DNA of 41,556 bases from Serpentinimonas barnesii. Its GTDB lineage: Bacteria > Pseudomonadota > Gammaproteobacteria > Burkholderiales > Burkholderiaceae_C. The position numbers and the translations under genes were made by a program. The DNA lies in NCBI RefSeq assembly GCF_000696225.1, contig NZ_BAWN01000001.1, forward strand, positions 1 through 41,556. Direction: 5' to 3'. Shown piece after piece: positions 28,159 to 36,611 of the stretch; position 1 is the stretch's first letter, and each line of letters begins with the position of its first letter. A model generated the notes under the pieces. The model searched no databases and was not told the origin of the DNA. It saw only the letters and a list, made by a program, of their open reading frames with translations.

Positions 28159-29201
28159 GCGACCTCCCACACACCCTCACAATCACCCGCCCCGACGACT
28201 GGCACCTGCACGTGCGCGACGGCGCCGCCCTGCAAGCCGTGCTCGGGCACACGGCGGCGCAATTTGCGCGCGCCATGATCATGCCCAACCTCAACCCGCC
28301 GGTGCGCACGCTCGACGACGCCAGCGCCTACCGCGAGCGCATTTTGGCTGCGCTGCCGCCGGGATCGGATTTCCAGCCCCTGATGACGCTCTACCTCACC
28401 GACCACACCACGCCGGATGAGATCGTGCGCGCCCAGGCCAGCGGCATCGTGCATGGGGTGGGCGAAGCCTTTTTGGCCGGCGCCACCACCAACTCGGCCT
28501 ACGGCGTGAGCGACTTCGAGCGCTGCCACGAAGTCTTTGCCGCCATGGAAGAAGTCGGGCTGCCGCTGCTGCTGCACGGCGAAGTCACCGACCCGGCGGT
28601 GGATGTGTACGACCGCGAGCGCGTCTTTATCGACCGGCACCTAGCGCCCATCGTGGCGCGCTACCCGCGCCTGAAAGTGGTGCTGGAGCACATCACCACG
28701 CGCGAGGCGGTCGAGTTCGTGAGCGCCGCCCCAGCCCACGTGGCCGCCACCATCACCGCGCACCACCTGCTCTACAACCGCAACGCCCTCTTTACCGGCG
28801 GCTTGCGGCCGCACTACTACTGCCTGCCCGTGCTCAAGCGCGAGACGCACCGCCTGGCCCTGCTTGAAGCCGCCACCAGCGGCAACCCCAAATTCTTCCT
28901 CGGCACCGACAGCGCCCCGCACGCGGTGTTGCTCAAAGAGCACGCCAGCGGCTGCGCCGGCTGCTACACCGCGCACGCCGCGCTCGAGCTCTATGCCGAA
29001 GCCTTTGAGTCCGTTGGTGCGCTCGATAAGCTGGAAGGCTTTGCCAGCTTCTTCGGGGCCGATTTTTACGGCCTGCCGCGCAACGCCAGCACCGTCACGC
29101 TGCAGCGCCAGAGCTGGACTGTGCCCGAGCGCTACCCTTTCGGGCAGGCCGACCTCAAGCCCCTGCGCGCCGGTGAGGCGCTGGGCTGGCGCATGGTCTA
29201 G
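28155..29201 (+). CDS. pyrC: dihydroorotase PyrC with Glu at the carbamylated-Lys position
   Basis: A 348-residue class II dihydroorotase. HLHVRDG (His17, His19), LLLHGEV (His141), VLEHITT (His179) and LGTDSAPH (Asp252) supply the binuclear zinc ligands. The E. coli enzyme has KLYPANATTNS with the carbamylated Lys that bridges the zincs. Here the aligned segment is [11 protein letters not shown], placing Glu104 at that position and replacing the LYP stretch. All other family blocks, including [14 protein letters not shown] and [11 protein letters not shown], are intact. It should convert carbamoyl-aspartate to dihydroorotate in pyrimidine synthesis. It is coupled to the upstream regulator gene by a 4-nt overlap. 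Confidence 0.92.
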   Translation: MSDLPHTLTITRPDDWHLHVRDGAALQAVLGHTAAQFARAMIMPNLNPPVRTLDDASAYRERILAALPPGSDFQPLMTLYLTDHTTPDEIVRAQASGIVHGVGEAFLAGATTNSAYGVSDFERCHEVFAAMEEVGLPLLLHGEVTDPAVDVYDRERVFIDRHLAPIVARYPRLKVVLEHITTREAVEFVSAAPAHVAATITAHHLLYNRNALFTGGLRPHYYCLPVLKRETHRLALLEAATSGNPKFFLGTDSAPHAVLLKEHASGCAGCYTAHAALELYAEAFESVGALDKLEGFASFFGADFYGLPRNASTVTLQRQSWTVPERYPFGQADLKPLRAGEALGWRMV

Positions 29202-29327
29202 GGCCATACAGCGGATCGGATCGCCAAGCTTAAGAAAAACACAAATCCATGCCGCTTGATTTTTGAATTTACCTGAACGCAAGGCCGGGTTACGCTGCGG
29301 TTTTACTTAACTGCAGCCGCACCTATC

Positions 29328-30329
29328 ATGCAAAACCTGCTGGACCCGGCCATCCTGTTCTTTGTTTTTGGCGTTTTTGTTGGGCTGATACGCTCCAACC
29401 TCGAAATCCCGCCGGCCATTTCCAAATTCCTCTCGCTCTATCTGCTGATGGCGATCGGGCTCAAGGGTGGCTTCGCCATGGCGGCCACAGGCTTGACCTA
29501 TGCCACGGCTGCGGCGCTGGGGGCGGCGGTGTTGATGGCTTTTCTGGTGCCCACGCTGGGCTATGCGCTGCTCAAAAACCGCGTCTCGCGCTTCGACGCC
29601 GCGGCCGTAGCGGCCTCCTACGGCTCGGTGAGCGCCGTCACCTTCGTGGCCGGCACCCAGTACCTCAAAAGCATTGGGGTCGACTTTGGCGGCCACATGA
29701 TGGTGGCGCTGGTGATCATGGAGTCGCCCGCCATCATCATGGCGGTGTTGCTGGCCAGCGCGGCGCGCCATGCCGTGGCGCAGCAAGGCGGGGCGGCGGT
29801 AGCCGGCGGCGCAACCCAGTACGCCGCAGCCGGTGTGCCGCCACTGGGCAAAATCCTGCACGAATCCTTCACCGACGGCGCGCACCTGCTGCTGCTCGGC
29901 TCGCTGGCAATTGGCTTCTTGAGCGGCAGCGCCGGCGAGGCGATGATGAAGCCTTTCTCGGGCGACCTGTTCAAAGGCATGTTGGCCTTCTTTTTGCTCG
30001 ACATGGGGCTGATGGTGGCCCGCAATTTCCAGCAGGCGCGCAAGGCCCCGCTGGTGCTGATCGGCTACGCCAGCCTAGGGCCAGTGGCACACGCCAGCAT
30101 CGCACTCGGGCTGGCGTGGCTGCTCGGGTTGGGGCTGGGTGACACGGTCATGCTCATGATCCTCTCGGCCAGCGCCTCCTACATCGTGGTGCCCGCGGTG
30201 TTGCGCTACGCCATCCCCGAGGCCAACCCGGCGCTCTACTTCGGCCTGAGCCTGGGCATCACCTTCCCGATCAACATCCTGATCGGCATCCCGCTCTACA
30301 CCTTCATGGCGCAGCAGGTGATGGGCTGA
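29328..30329 (+). CDS. sbtA: sodium-dependent bicarbonate transporter, SbtA family
   Basis: A 333-residue membrane protein with about ten helices in two inverted halves. FVFGVFVGLIRSNLEIPPAI and KFLSLYLLMAIGLKGG open the first half. YGSVSAVTFVAGTQYL and MMVALVIMESPAIIMAVLLA are SbtA signatures. AFFLLDMGLMVARNF and SASASYIVVPAVLRYA belong to the second half. Cyanobacterial SbtA imports HCO3- with Na+. The usual partner gene sbtB (a PII-like regulator) is not adjacent. The gene stands alone after pyrC, with a 126-nt upstream gap in which no clear promoter was seen. It ends 17 nt from convergent nrdJ. Confidence 0.88.
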   Translation: MQNLLDPAILFFVFGVFVGLIRSNLEIPPAISKFLSLYLLMAIGLKGGFAMAATGLTYATAAALGAAVLMAFLVPTLGYALLKNRVSRFDAAAVAASYGSVSAVTFVAGTQYLKSIGVDFGGHMMVALVIMESPAIIMAVLLASAARHAVAQQGGAAVAGGATQYAAAGVPPLGKILHESFTDGAHLLLLGSLAIGFLSGSAGEAMMKPFSGDLFKGMLAFFLLDMGLMVARNFQQARKAPLVLIGYASLGPVAHASIALGLAWLLGLGLGDTVMLMILSASASYIVVPAVLRYAIPEANPALYFGLSLGITFPINILIGIPLYTFMAQQVMG

Positions 30330-30346
30330 GGGAGGGGCTGAAGGGA

Positions 30347-32839
30347 TCAGCCGCACACCCCCACGTGTCCGCAGGCGGTGCAGTAGTCGCAGCCGTCGCG
30401 GCGGATCATGGCGTGGGCGCCGCACTCGGGGCATTTTTTGCCGGCCATCAGGCCCGGGCCGAGCACCGCAGCGGGAGCGGCCGGGGCCGGATCGGGCTCG
30501 GGCAGGCCCAGGCTGAGCTGGTCCGCGCTGAGCGCGCGCTGGGCGCGCAGCGCCAGAATGTTCTGGATCGCGTAGGCGATGGCCGCCACTTCCGAGTCGT
30601 GCCACAGCGGCACCTGGGTGCCGTCTTCCTTGACCTTGTGGCCGTGGCGCACCGGGCCACGGTCCCAGGCCACTTTGCGCATGTCGCTCAGCGCCCGCTC
30701 CAAGAAGCCGCCGCGCGCCGCCAGCGACAGCAGCCGCATGCTGGCCGTGATCCACTGCTGCGACTCGCCGTATTGCCCCACCGGCATGAAGAACTCGATC
30801 GCGCGCTCCACATGGCCGGGGCCGTCGGGCCGGGGCAGTGGCAAAAAGGAGACGATCAGATAGACCCGCTTGTGGCCCTCGTGGGTCCAGTATTCGATTT
30901 TTTCGGCCACCGCGTCGAGCGCGCCTTTGGGGCGGCTCTCGATCACGCTGCGCATCGGGTCTGGGGCCGGGCTGCTGCCGTTCGAATGGCTCGGGCTGGG
31001 CGCAGCAGCCGCAGCGGGCGCCGCCGCCTCCGGCATGGTTTCCAGCACCGCGCCCAAGATGCTGTTGGGCCGGTAGGTGGCCAGCCCCTTGAGGCCGGCA
31101 CGCCAGGCTTGCAGGTAGAGGTCTTTGAAATCTTCGTAGGGGTAATCGGCCGCCACGTTGACGGTTTTGGAAATGGCGGTGTCCACATAGGGCTGCACCG
31201 CCTCCATCATGGCGATGTGCTCGTGGGCGCTCATCTCGAGCGCGCTCACGAAGTAGTCGGGCAGATTGCTGACGTCGTGGCCCAAGGCACGATACAGCCG
31301 CCAGGCGTGGTCTTGCACCTCGTACTGGCTGCGGCTGCCGTCGGCTTCGCGCTTTTTGCGCAGATACGTCCAGGAAAAGGCCGGTTCGATGCCGTTGGAG
31401 GCGTTGTCGGCAAAAGCCAGGCTGACGGTGCCGGTGGGCGCGATCGACAGCAGATGGCTGTTGCGGATGCCGTGGGCACGGATGCTGGCCTGCAACTCGG
31501 GCGGCAGGCGGCTGGCGAAGGTGCCGGCCTCTAGGTAGCTGTCGGCCTCAAAGAGCGGGAAGGCGCCTTTTTCGCGCGCCAGCTCGACCGAGGCGCGGTA
31601 GGCGGCGTCGCGCATGCACTCGGCGATGCGCCGCGCCATTTCGCGCCCGGCGGCGCTGTCGTAGCGCAGGCCGAGCAGCACCAGCGTGTCGCCCAAGCCG
31701 GTAAAGCCCACGCCGATGCGCCGCTTGGCTTGCGACTCGCGGTGCTGCTGCGGCAGCGGCCAGTGGGTGAGTTCGAGCACGTTGTCGAGCGCGCGCACCT
31801 GCAGCGCCACGCTGTCGGCAAAAGCGGCGAAGTCGAACGCCGCCGCGCCGCCGTGGTTGAAGGGGTGGTGCACGAAGCGCGGTAGGATCACCGGCCCGAG
31901 GTCGCAGCAGCCGTAGGGCGGCAGCGGTTGCTCGCCGCAAGGGTTGGTGGCCGCAATGGTTTCGAGCGCACGCAGGTTGTTGTCGCGCTGGATTTGGTCC
32001 AGGAACAAAATGCCGGGTTCGGCAAAGTCGTAGGCCGAGCGCATGATGGCGTCCCAGAGCGTGCGCGCGCGCGTGCGCTGATAGACCCACTGCCCATCGG
32101 CGCGCTGCTGCGCCCCGGCGGCGATGTGCTCGGCACCGGGGTGCGCCGGGTGCACCAGCTCCCACTCGCGGTCGTGCTGCACGGCGTCGATGAAGGCATC
32201 GCTCACCGCCACCGAGACGTTGAAATTGTTCCAGCGCCCAGGGCTGCGCTTGGCGGTGATGAATTCGAGCACATCGGGGTGGTCGATGCGCAACACCCCC
32301 ATCTGGGCGCCCCGGCGCGCCCCAGCGCTCTCGACGGTGGCGCAGGACTGGTCGAACACATTGATGTAGCTGCATGGCCCGCTGGCGGTGGAGGCGGTGC
32401 CCTTGACGCGCGCGCCCTTGGGTCGGATGCGGGAAAAATCGTAGCCCACGCCGCCACCGCGGCGCATGGTTTCGGCGGCTTCGCGCAGCGCCTCGTAGAT
32501 GCCGGGAAAGCCGGCGTCGTCCTCGCCTTGGATGCAGTCGCCCACCGGCTGCACAAAGCAGTTGATGAGGGTGGCCTGGATGCCGCTGCCAGCCGCGCTC
32601 ATGATGCGCCCGGCCCCAATGGCCCCGGCGGCCAGGTTGCGCCTGAAGCGCGCTTCCCATTGGGCGCGCTGCTCGGGCGCTTCTACGCTGGCCAGCGCGC
32701 GCGCCAAGCGGTCGAACAGATCGTCGGCGCTGCGCTCCTCGCCCTTGAGGTATTTTTCGCGCAGCACGTCGAGGCTGATGGGTTGTGGCGGGAGTTCGAT
32801 TAGGGCCAGATTGGCAGGCAGCTCGCGGGGGTGGTTCAT
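30347..32839 (-). CDS. nrdJ: adenosylcobalamin-dependent (class II) ribonucleotide reductase
   Basis: An 830-residue protein. The first redox Cys is Cys94 in LINCFVQPV. The class signature NPCGEQ gives Asn299, Cys301 (thiyl radical) and Glu303. The partner Cys312 is in GCCDLG. An Ala/Pro/Ser-rich linker near residues 640-665 precedes a C-terminal domain. The end is a zinc-ribbon-like tail with KCPECG and YCTACG that probably carries the regenerating cysteines. It reduces ribonucleotides to deoxyribonucleotides with or without oxygen using B12. No N-terminal ATP-cone is evident. The start at ATG 32839 overlaps the stop of the nitronate monooxygenase gene by 4 nt. No cobalamin riboswitch was recognised upstream. 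Confidence 0.93.
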   Translation of the reverse strand: MNHPRELPANLALIELPPQPISLDVLREKYLKGEERSADDLFDRLARALASVEAPEQRAQWEARFRRNLAAGAIGAGRIMSAAGSGIQATLINCFVQPVGDCIQGEDDAGFPGIYEALREAAETMRRGGGVGYDFSRIRPKGARVKGTASTASGPCSYINVFDQSCATVESAGARRGAQMGVLRIDHPDVLEFITAKRSPGRWNNFNVSVAVSDAFIDAVQHDREWELVHPAHPGAEHIAAGAQQRADGQWVYQRTRARTLWDAIMRSAYDFAEPGILFLDQIQRDNNLRALETIAATNPCGEQPLPPYGCCDLGPVILPRFVHHPFNHGGAAAFDFAAFADSVALQVRALDNVLELTHWPLPQQHRESQAKRRIGVGFTGLGDTLVLLGLRYDSAAGREMARRIAECMRDAAYRASVELAREKGAFPLFEADSYLEAGTFASRLPPELQASIRAHGIRNSHLLSIAPTGTVSLAFADNASNGIEPAFSWTYLRKKREADGSRSQYEVQDHAWRLYRALGHDVSNLPDYFVSALEMSAHEHIAMMEAVQPYVDTAISKTVNVAADYPYEDFKDLYLQAWRAGLKGLATYRPNSILGAVLETMPEAAAPAAAAAPSPSHSNGSSPAPDPMRSVIESRPKGALDAVAEKIEYWTHEGHKRVYLIVSFLPLPRPDGPGHVERAIEFFMPVGQYGESQQWITASMRLLSLAARGGFLERALSDMRKVAWDRGPVRHGHKVKEDGTQVPLWHDSEVAAIAYAIQNILALRAQRALSADQLSLGLPEPDPAPAAPAAVLGPGLMAGKKCPECGAHAMIRRDGCDYCTACGHVGVCG

Positions 32840-34089
32840 GTTGGATTGAGTTCGCTCTGCCACGCGGCTTTGGGGTCGTTGGGTACGCCTTCGCGCACGC
32901 CTTCGATCAGCCAGCGCATGAGGTCCAGCACCGGGCGAATCTGGTCGCCAAAGGGCAGGGGACCGGCGCCGCGAAAGTACAGGCCGCGCTGGCTGTCGCC
33001 TTCGAGCGCATGGCCGAGCTGTTGGTCGATGCAGAATTGTCCCATATCGGCCTTGCCGTCGCGCAGGCCGCAGTGGGTCAGGCAGTCAAAGCCCATGTTG
33101 CAATAGCCTTTGGCGTGCGCCACCGCCTTGAGCTTGGGCTCGACGCGCAGGTATTTGGCCAGCCAGTGGTTGCGCACCCCGCGCGCGGGCAGGCCGGCCA
33201 CGCTGATGAACTCGGCCAGATCGCGTGGCCGCGCCCGCGCCAAAATCTGCTTGAAGCTGAGCGCGGCGTCGCACTCTTGCGTCACGGCAAAGGCGGTGCC
33301 CAATTGCACCGCGTCCGCCCCCAGCCCTTGCAGGCGCAGGATGTCGGCACGGTCATAGACGCCACCGGCGGCGATCAGGGGCAGGGCGCGCTCGATCCCG
33401 GCCGAGCGCAAAAAGGCGCGCACCGCCGGCAGCACCTGCTCGAAATCGAAGCGCGGGTCGCGCAGGTCTTCCACCTTGGCCGCGCCCAGGTGCCCACCGG
33501 CCCAGCGCGGGTGCTCGATCACGATGGCATCGGGCAGGCGGCCTTTTTTCTCCCATTTGCGCACCAGCACCTGCACCCCGCGCGCGTCTGAAAGGATGGG
33601 GATGAGCGCGGTGTGGGGGTGGTCTTGCGCCATCTCGGGCAAGTCCAGCGGCAGGCCGGCCCCCGCCACCAGCGCGTCGATGCCGCAGGCCAGCGCCTCG
33701 CGCACATGCGCCACGTAGGCGCTGATGGCCTTCATCACATTGAGGGCCAGCAGGCCCTGGCCTTGGGCGCGTGCGCGCGCTTGGCGGATTTCGCGCCGCA
33801 GCGCCTCCAGGTTGGCGGCGTCGATGAGGCCGCGCGATTTGGGGTCTTTCACGTCCAGGTGCTCGGTCTGCTGCATCAGGTCCGGGTGGTGGCGGCGCAA
33901 ATCGACCGAGGACAGGGTGCCCACCGCCCCGAGCGCGGCCACGCTGCCGGCCAGGCCCGAGGCCGACACCCCCACCCCCATGCCGCCTTGCACCACCGGC
34001 AACAGGGTGCGGCCGGCCAGAACCAGGGGTTGCAGGCCGCTGCCGGCGAGCCAGCTCGAAACGGATGGGATGTGATTCAGCAGACTCAT
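32836..34089 (-). CDS. nitronate monooxygenase (FMN-dependent, NPD family)
   Basis: A 417-residue TIM-barrel flavoprotein. VVQGGMGVGVSASGLAGSVA is the N-terminal FMN/substrate region. DALVAGAGLPLDLP, IVIEHPRWAGGHLG and LIAAGGVYDRADILRLQGLGADAVQLGTAF (phosphate-binding loop) follow the family order. Members oxidise nitronates such as propionate-3-nitronate; some act as enoyl reductases, so the substrate is uncertain. A C-terminal extension with several Cys (YCNMGFDCLTHCGL) follows the barrel. It precedes nrdJ with a 4-nt overlap (ATGA), so the two are probably translationally coupled. Confidence 0.85.
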   Translation of the reverse strand: MSLLNHIPSVSSWLAGSGLQPLVLAGRTLLPVVQGGMGVGVSASGLAGSVAALGAVGTLSSVDLRRHHPDLMQQTEHLDVKDPKSRGLIDAANLEALRREIRQARARAQGQGLLALNVMKAISAYVAHVREALACGIDALVAGAGLPLDLPEMAQDHPHTALIPILSDARGVQVLVRKWEKKGRLPDAIVIEHPRWAGGHLGAAKVEDLRDPRFDFEQVLPAVRAFLRSAGIERALPLIAAGGVYDRADILRLQGLGADAVQLGTAFAVTQECDAALSFKQILARARPRDLAEFISVAGLPARGVRNHWLAKYLRVEPKLKAVAHAKGYCNMGFDCLTHCGLRDGKADMGQFCIDQQLGHALEGDSQRGLYFRGAGPLPFGDQIRPVLDLMRWLIEGVREGVPNDPKAAWQSELNPT

Positions 34090-34215
34090 CAAGAAACTCC
34101 GGGCCGCATGGTGGGAAAGCTGATGGCAAGGCACCGCCGAGCCACCCAAACGCAGCGCGATACCGGCTGGCCTTGAATGGGGCGGTGACCACCGCACGCT
34201 GTCGTTGCCTCGATA

Positions 34216-35076
34216 TTACTGCACCAACGGCGTAGCCGCGGCTTCGATCTCGATGCCTTCGATGTGCGCTGCACCGGCCAGCAGCTGCAGGTACTGGCGC
34301 AGCGCGGTGGCGCGTGCGCGCTGGCGCAATTGCTCTGCAATGCGCGGTTGCGCCTCGTCAAAGTCGAGCGTGCGCCCTTTGCGCTTGCCCAGCACTTCGA
34401 TGATGTGAAAACCAAAGCGCGTGTGCACCAGGCGCGGGTGCAGGCCCATGCCGCCGAGCTGGTCGGTCTGGAAGAACAGTTCGTTGGCCAGTTCCGGGGC
34501 GCAGTCCTCGGGGCCGATCCAGCCCAAGTTGCCGCCTTGTGCCCCCGTGGGGCAGTTGGAGAGCTCGCGCGCCAGCGCCTCGAAGCGCTGCGGAGCCACC
34601 TCGGTGCGCGACAGCTCCAGCAGCGCCTGCTCGGCGCGCTGGGCCAGCGCATGCACGTCAACCCCGGGTGTGACGGCAAACAGAATGTGGCGCACGTGCA
34701 TGGCCTGCCCGACCACAAAGCGCGGCCGGTTGGCCTCGTAAAAGCGCTCACACTCCGAGCGCGTGGGCTCGGGGATGTGCAGCTCGGCGTCGAGCATGGC
34801 CTCGATGGCCTGCAGTTGGGCGGCATCGGGCGCCGGGGCCAACTCGCCCACGAGGGCCGGCAGCAGGCCCAGCTGCACGGCCTGCTGGCGCAGCAGCTCG
34901 GCGTAGGCGCGCTCCAGCAGGGCGGGCTGCGGCAGCGCTTCGCCTGAGCGGTGCAGCGCCACGCCGTTGATGCGGGCCACCGGAGCTGGGGCGGGCGCAG
35001 CGGCGGTGCTGCACTGGCAGCCGCAGCCGCCTAGGCCGCCACAGCCGCTTTGCGGTTCGAGATTTGAGTGGTTCAT
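34216..35076 (-). CDS. parvulin-type peptidyl-prolyl isomerase of the nar operon
   Basis: A 286-residue protein. The parvulin domain spans about residues 120-225, with HVRHILFAVTPG, LSNCPTGAQGGNLGWIGPED and TRFGFHIIEVLGKRKG. The N-terminal half is helical with a NifM/SurA-like arrangement. The first 25 residues hold a Cys cluster, CGGLGGCGCQC, with no signal peptide, so it is probably cytoplasmic. It follows narI, and a parvulin in this place is common in proteobacterial nar operons. It probably helps fold or mature the nitrate reductase. A GC-rich hairpin (GGCGGCG/CGCCGCC, 35129-35150) lies in the 92-nt gap after narI. Confidence 0.85.
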   Translation of the reverse strand: MNHSNLEPQSGCGGLGGCGCQCSTAAAPAPAPVARINGVALHRSGEALPQPALLERAYAELLRQQAVQLGLLPALVGELAPAPDAAQLQAIEAMLDAELHIPEPTRSECERFYEANRPRFVVGQAMHVRHILFAVTPGVDVHALAQRAEQALLELSRTEVAPQRFEALARELSNCPTGAQGGNLGWIGPEDCAPELANELFFQTDQLGGMGLHPRLVHTRFGFHIIEVLGKRKGRTLDFDEAQPRIAEQLRQRARATALRQYLQLLAGAAHIEGIEIEAAATPLVQ

Positions 35077-35128
35077 ACGCAGACACCCGGCCGCGCCAGC
35101 GCGATGGGTGCTTCCTTTAGAAGGTGGG

Positions 35129-35150
35129 GGCGGCGGTTTGGAGCGCCGCC
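35129..35150. repeat. GC-rich hairpin in the narI-parvulin gap
   Basis: GGCGGCG (35129-35135) and CGCCGCC (35144-35150) form a perfect 7-bp stem with an 8-nt loop. No T-tract follows on the reverse strand. It may act as a messenger-stability element that sets different levels of narGHJI and the parvulin. Confidence 0.4.
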
Positions 35151-35168
35151 GGGGTGGGTGTAGGGCGC

Positions 35169-35888
35169 TTAGCGTGGCGCGTTGCCGCGATCGGGCAGCC
35201 CTAGGCGGCGGCTGCGCACCAGCTGGTAGGGCCGGCTCAAATAAGCCAAGGTGCCAAAACCGCTCCAGACGTGTACCAGCCGGGTGAAGGGGAAGATCAG
35301 AAACAGGCTCATGCCCAGCAGCAGGTGCGCCTTGGTGAGCCAGTCCACCCCCACCAGCAGCTCAGGGGCACCGGCGCGCAAGGTGACGATGTGCTGCGCC
35401 CAAGACGAGAGTTGCACCATTTTGCTGCCGTCGAGGTGGTACTGGATCGAGAACGGGATCGTGGCCAGACCGAGCGCGAACTGCGCCCACAGCAGCCAGA
35501 GCAGGATGATGTCGCCGGGCTTGCTGGCGGCGCGGATGCGCGCGTCGCCCAAGCGCCGCTGCAGCAGCAGGCTCAGGCCGATCAGGCCCATCACACCGGC
35601 CAAGCCACCGACGCTGATCGCCATCAGCTTCTTGTCGGCCGCGCTCATGAAGGTTTCATAGATGAACGAAGGCATCAGCAAACCAACCGCGTGGCCGAAG
35701 AAGATCACCAGAATGCCGATGTGAAACAGGTTGCTGCCCCAGCGCAGCTGCCCGGTGCGCAGCATTTGCGAGGAATCGGTCTTCCAGGTGTACTGGTCGC
35801 GGTCGTAGCGCAGCAGGCTGCCGAGCAGAAACACCGTGAGGCAGATGTAGGGAAAGTAGCCAAAGAGGAAGTTGTGCAGCGAGTTCAT
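35169..35888 (-). CDS. narI: respiratory nitrate reductase gamma subunit NarI
   Basis: A 239-residue membrane protein with five helices. NFLFGYFPYICLTVFLLGSL opens helix 1. LFHIGILVIFFGHAVGLL and KAHLLLGMSLFLIFPFTRLVHVWS contain the histidines expected to bind the two b haems. It takes electrons from quinol and passes them to NarH. The start at ATG 35888 overlaps the narJ stop by 4 nt. Length and order match intact narI genes. Confidence 0.94.
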   Translation of the reverse strand: MNSLHNFLFGYFPYICLTVFLLGSLLRYDRDQYTWKTDSSQMLRTGQLRWGSNLFHIGILVIFFGHAVGLLMPSFIYETFMSAADKKLMAISVGGLAGVMGLIGLSLLLQRRLGDARIRAASKPGDIILLWLLWAQFALGLATIPFSIQYHLDGSKMVQLSSWAQHIVTLRAGAPELLVGVDWLTKAHLLLGMSLFLIFPFTRLVHVWSGFGTLAYLSRPYQLVRSRRLGLPDRGNAPR

Positions 35889-36610
35889 GTCTGCGCTCCT
35901 TGATGCAAGGGATGGGAGGCGGTGGGTTTCTTCACGAAGCGGATCGGTTGTGGCTGGTCCGCACGGTCCTGGCCGGTGCTGGAGCAGCCGTCGAAGGCGG
36001 CCGGTTCGGCCCAGGTTTCATCCAGGTCGGGCTCGGCGGCGACCGGCACCGGCTCGGCCTTTTCGCCCGCCAGTTCCAGCACGGCGGCCAGCACGCAGGC
36101 GTAGTCGCTGCGGCGCTTGAGCAGGGCGCTGTAAATGACGCGCACGATGTGCGCCACTTCGCCCAGCAGCTCGCGCGCCTGCTGCGCCGGCTGGGTGGAG
36201 GCGAACTCCAGCAGCACCGGCAACTGGTCGGGCAGTTCGTCTGGGCCCAGGTAGAGGCCGGCCTTTTCGTAGGTCTGGATCAGGTCCACCATGGCCGGGC
36301 CGCGGTCGCGGCTGTCGCCGTGTACGTGCTCGAACAGGTGCAGCGCGGTGCCACGGCCGCGGTCGAACAGCTCCACGTACTCGGCCTCCAGCGTCAGGCC
36401 CGGTGTCTGCTGCAGGCGCTGCAAAAACCGATCGAGCTCGGCCAGGCGCATGGCCGGGAGCGCCGCCTCGCCATGCAGCACCGGACCCAGCTCGGGCAGG
36501 TGGATGCGAAGCGCCGCATCGGGGTAGCGCAACAGGTGCGAGAGCACCCGCAGCGACAGGCTCATGGTGGTGGGGGACAGCGTGCAGGGCGAGCGTAGGG
36601 GTGCGTTCAT
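35885..36610 (-). CDS. narJ: nitrate reductase assembly chaperone NarJ
   Basis: A 241-residue cytoplasmic chaperone of the TorD/DmsD/NarJ family. LRVLSHLLRYPDAALRIHL and YVELFDRGRGTALHLFEHVHGDSRDRGPAM are diagnostic; the second is the NarJ signature. It holds apo-NarG during molybdenum cofactor insertion and is not part of the final enzyme. The start at ATG 36610 lies 1 nt after the narH stop. The C-terminal tail is acidic and less conserved. With narG truncated, its client would lack the cofactor-binding half. Confidence 0.93.
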   Translation of the reverse strand: MNAPLRSPCTLSPTTMSLSLRVLSHLLRYPDAALRIHLPELGPVLHGEAALPAMRLAELDRFLQRLQQTPGLTLEAEYVELFDRGRGTALHLFEHVHGDSRDRGPAMVDLIQTYEKAGLYLGPDELPDQLPVLLEFASTQPAQQARELLGEVAHIVRVIYSALLKRRSDYACVLAAVLELAGEKAEPVPVAAEPDLDETWAEPAAFDGCSSTGQDRADQPQPIRFVKKPTASHPLHQGAQT

Positions 36611-36611
36611 T

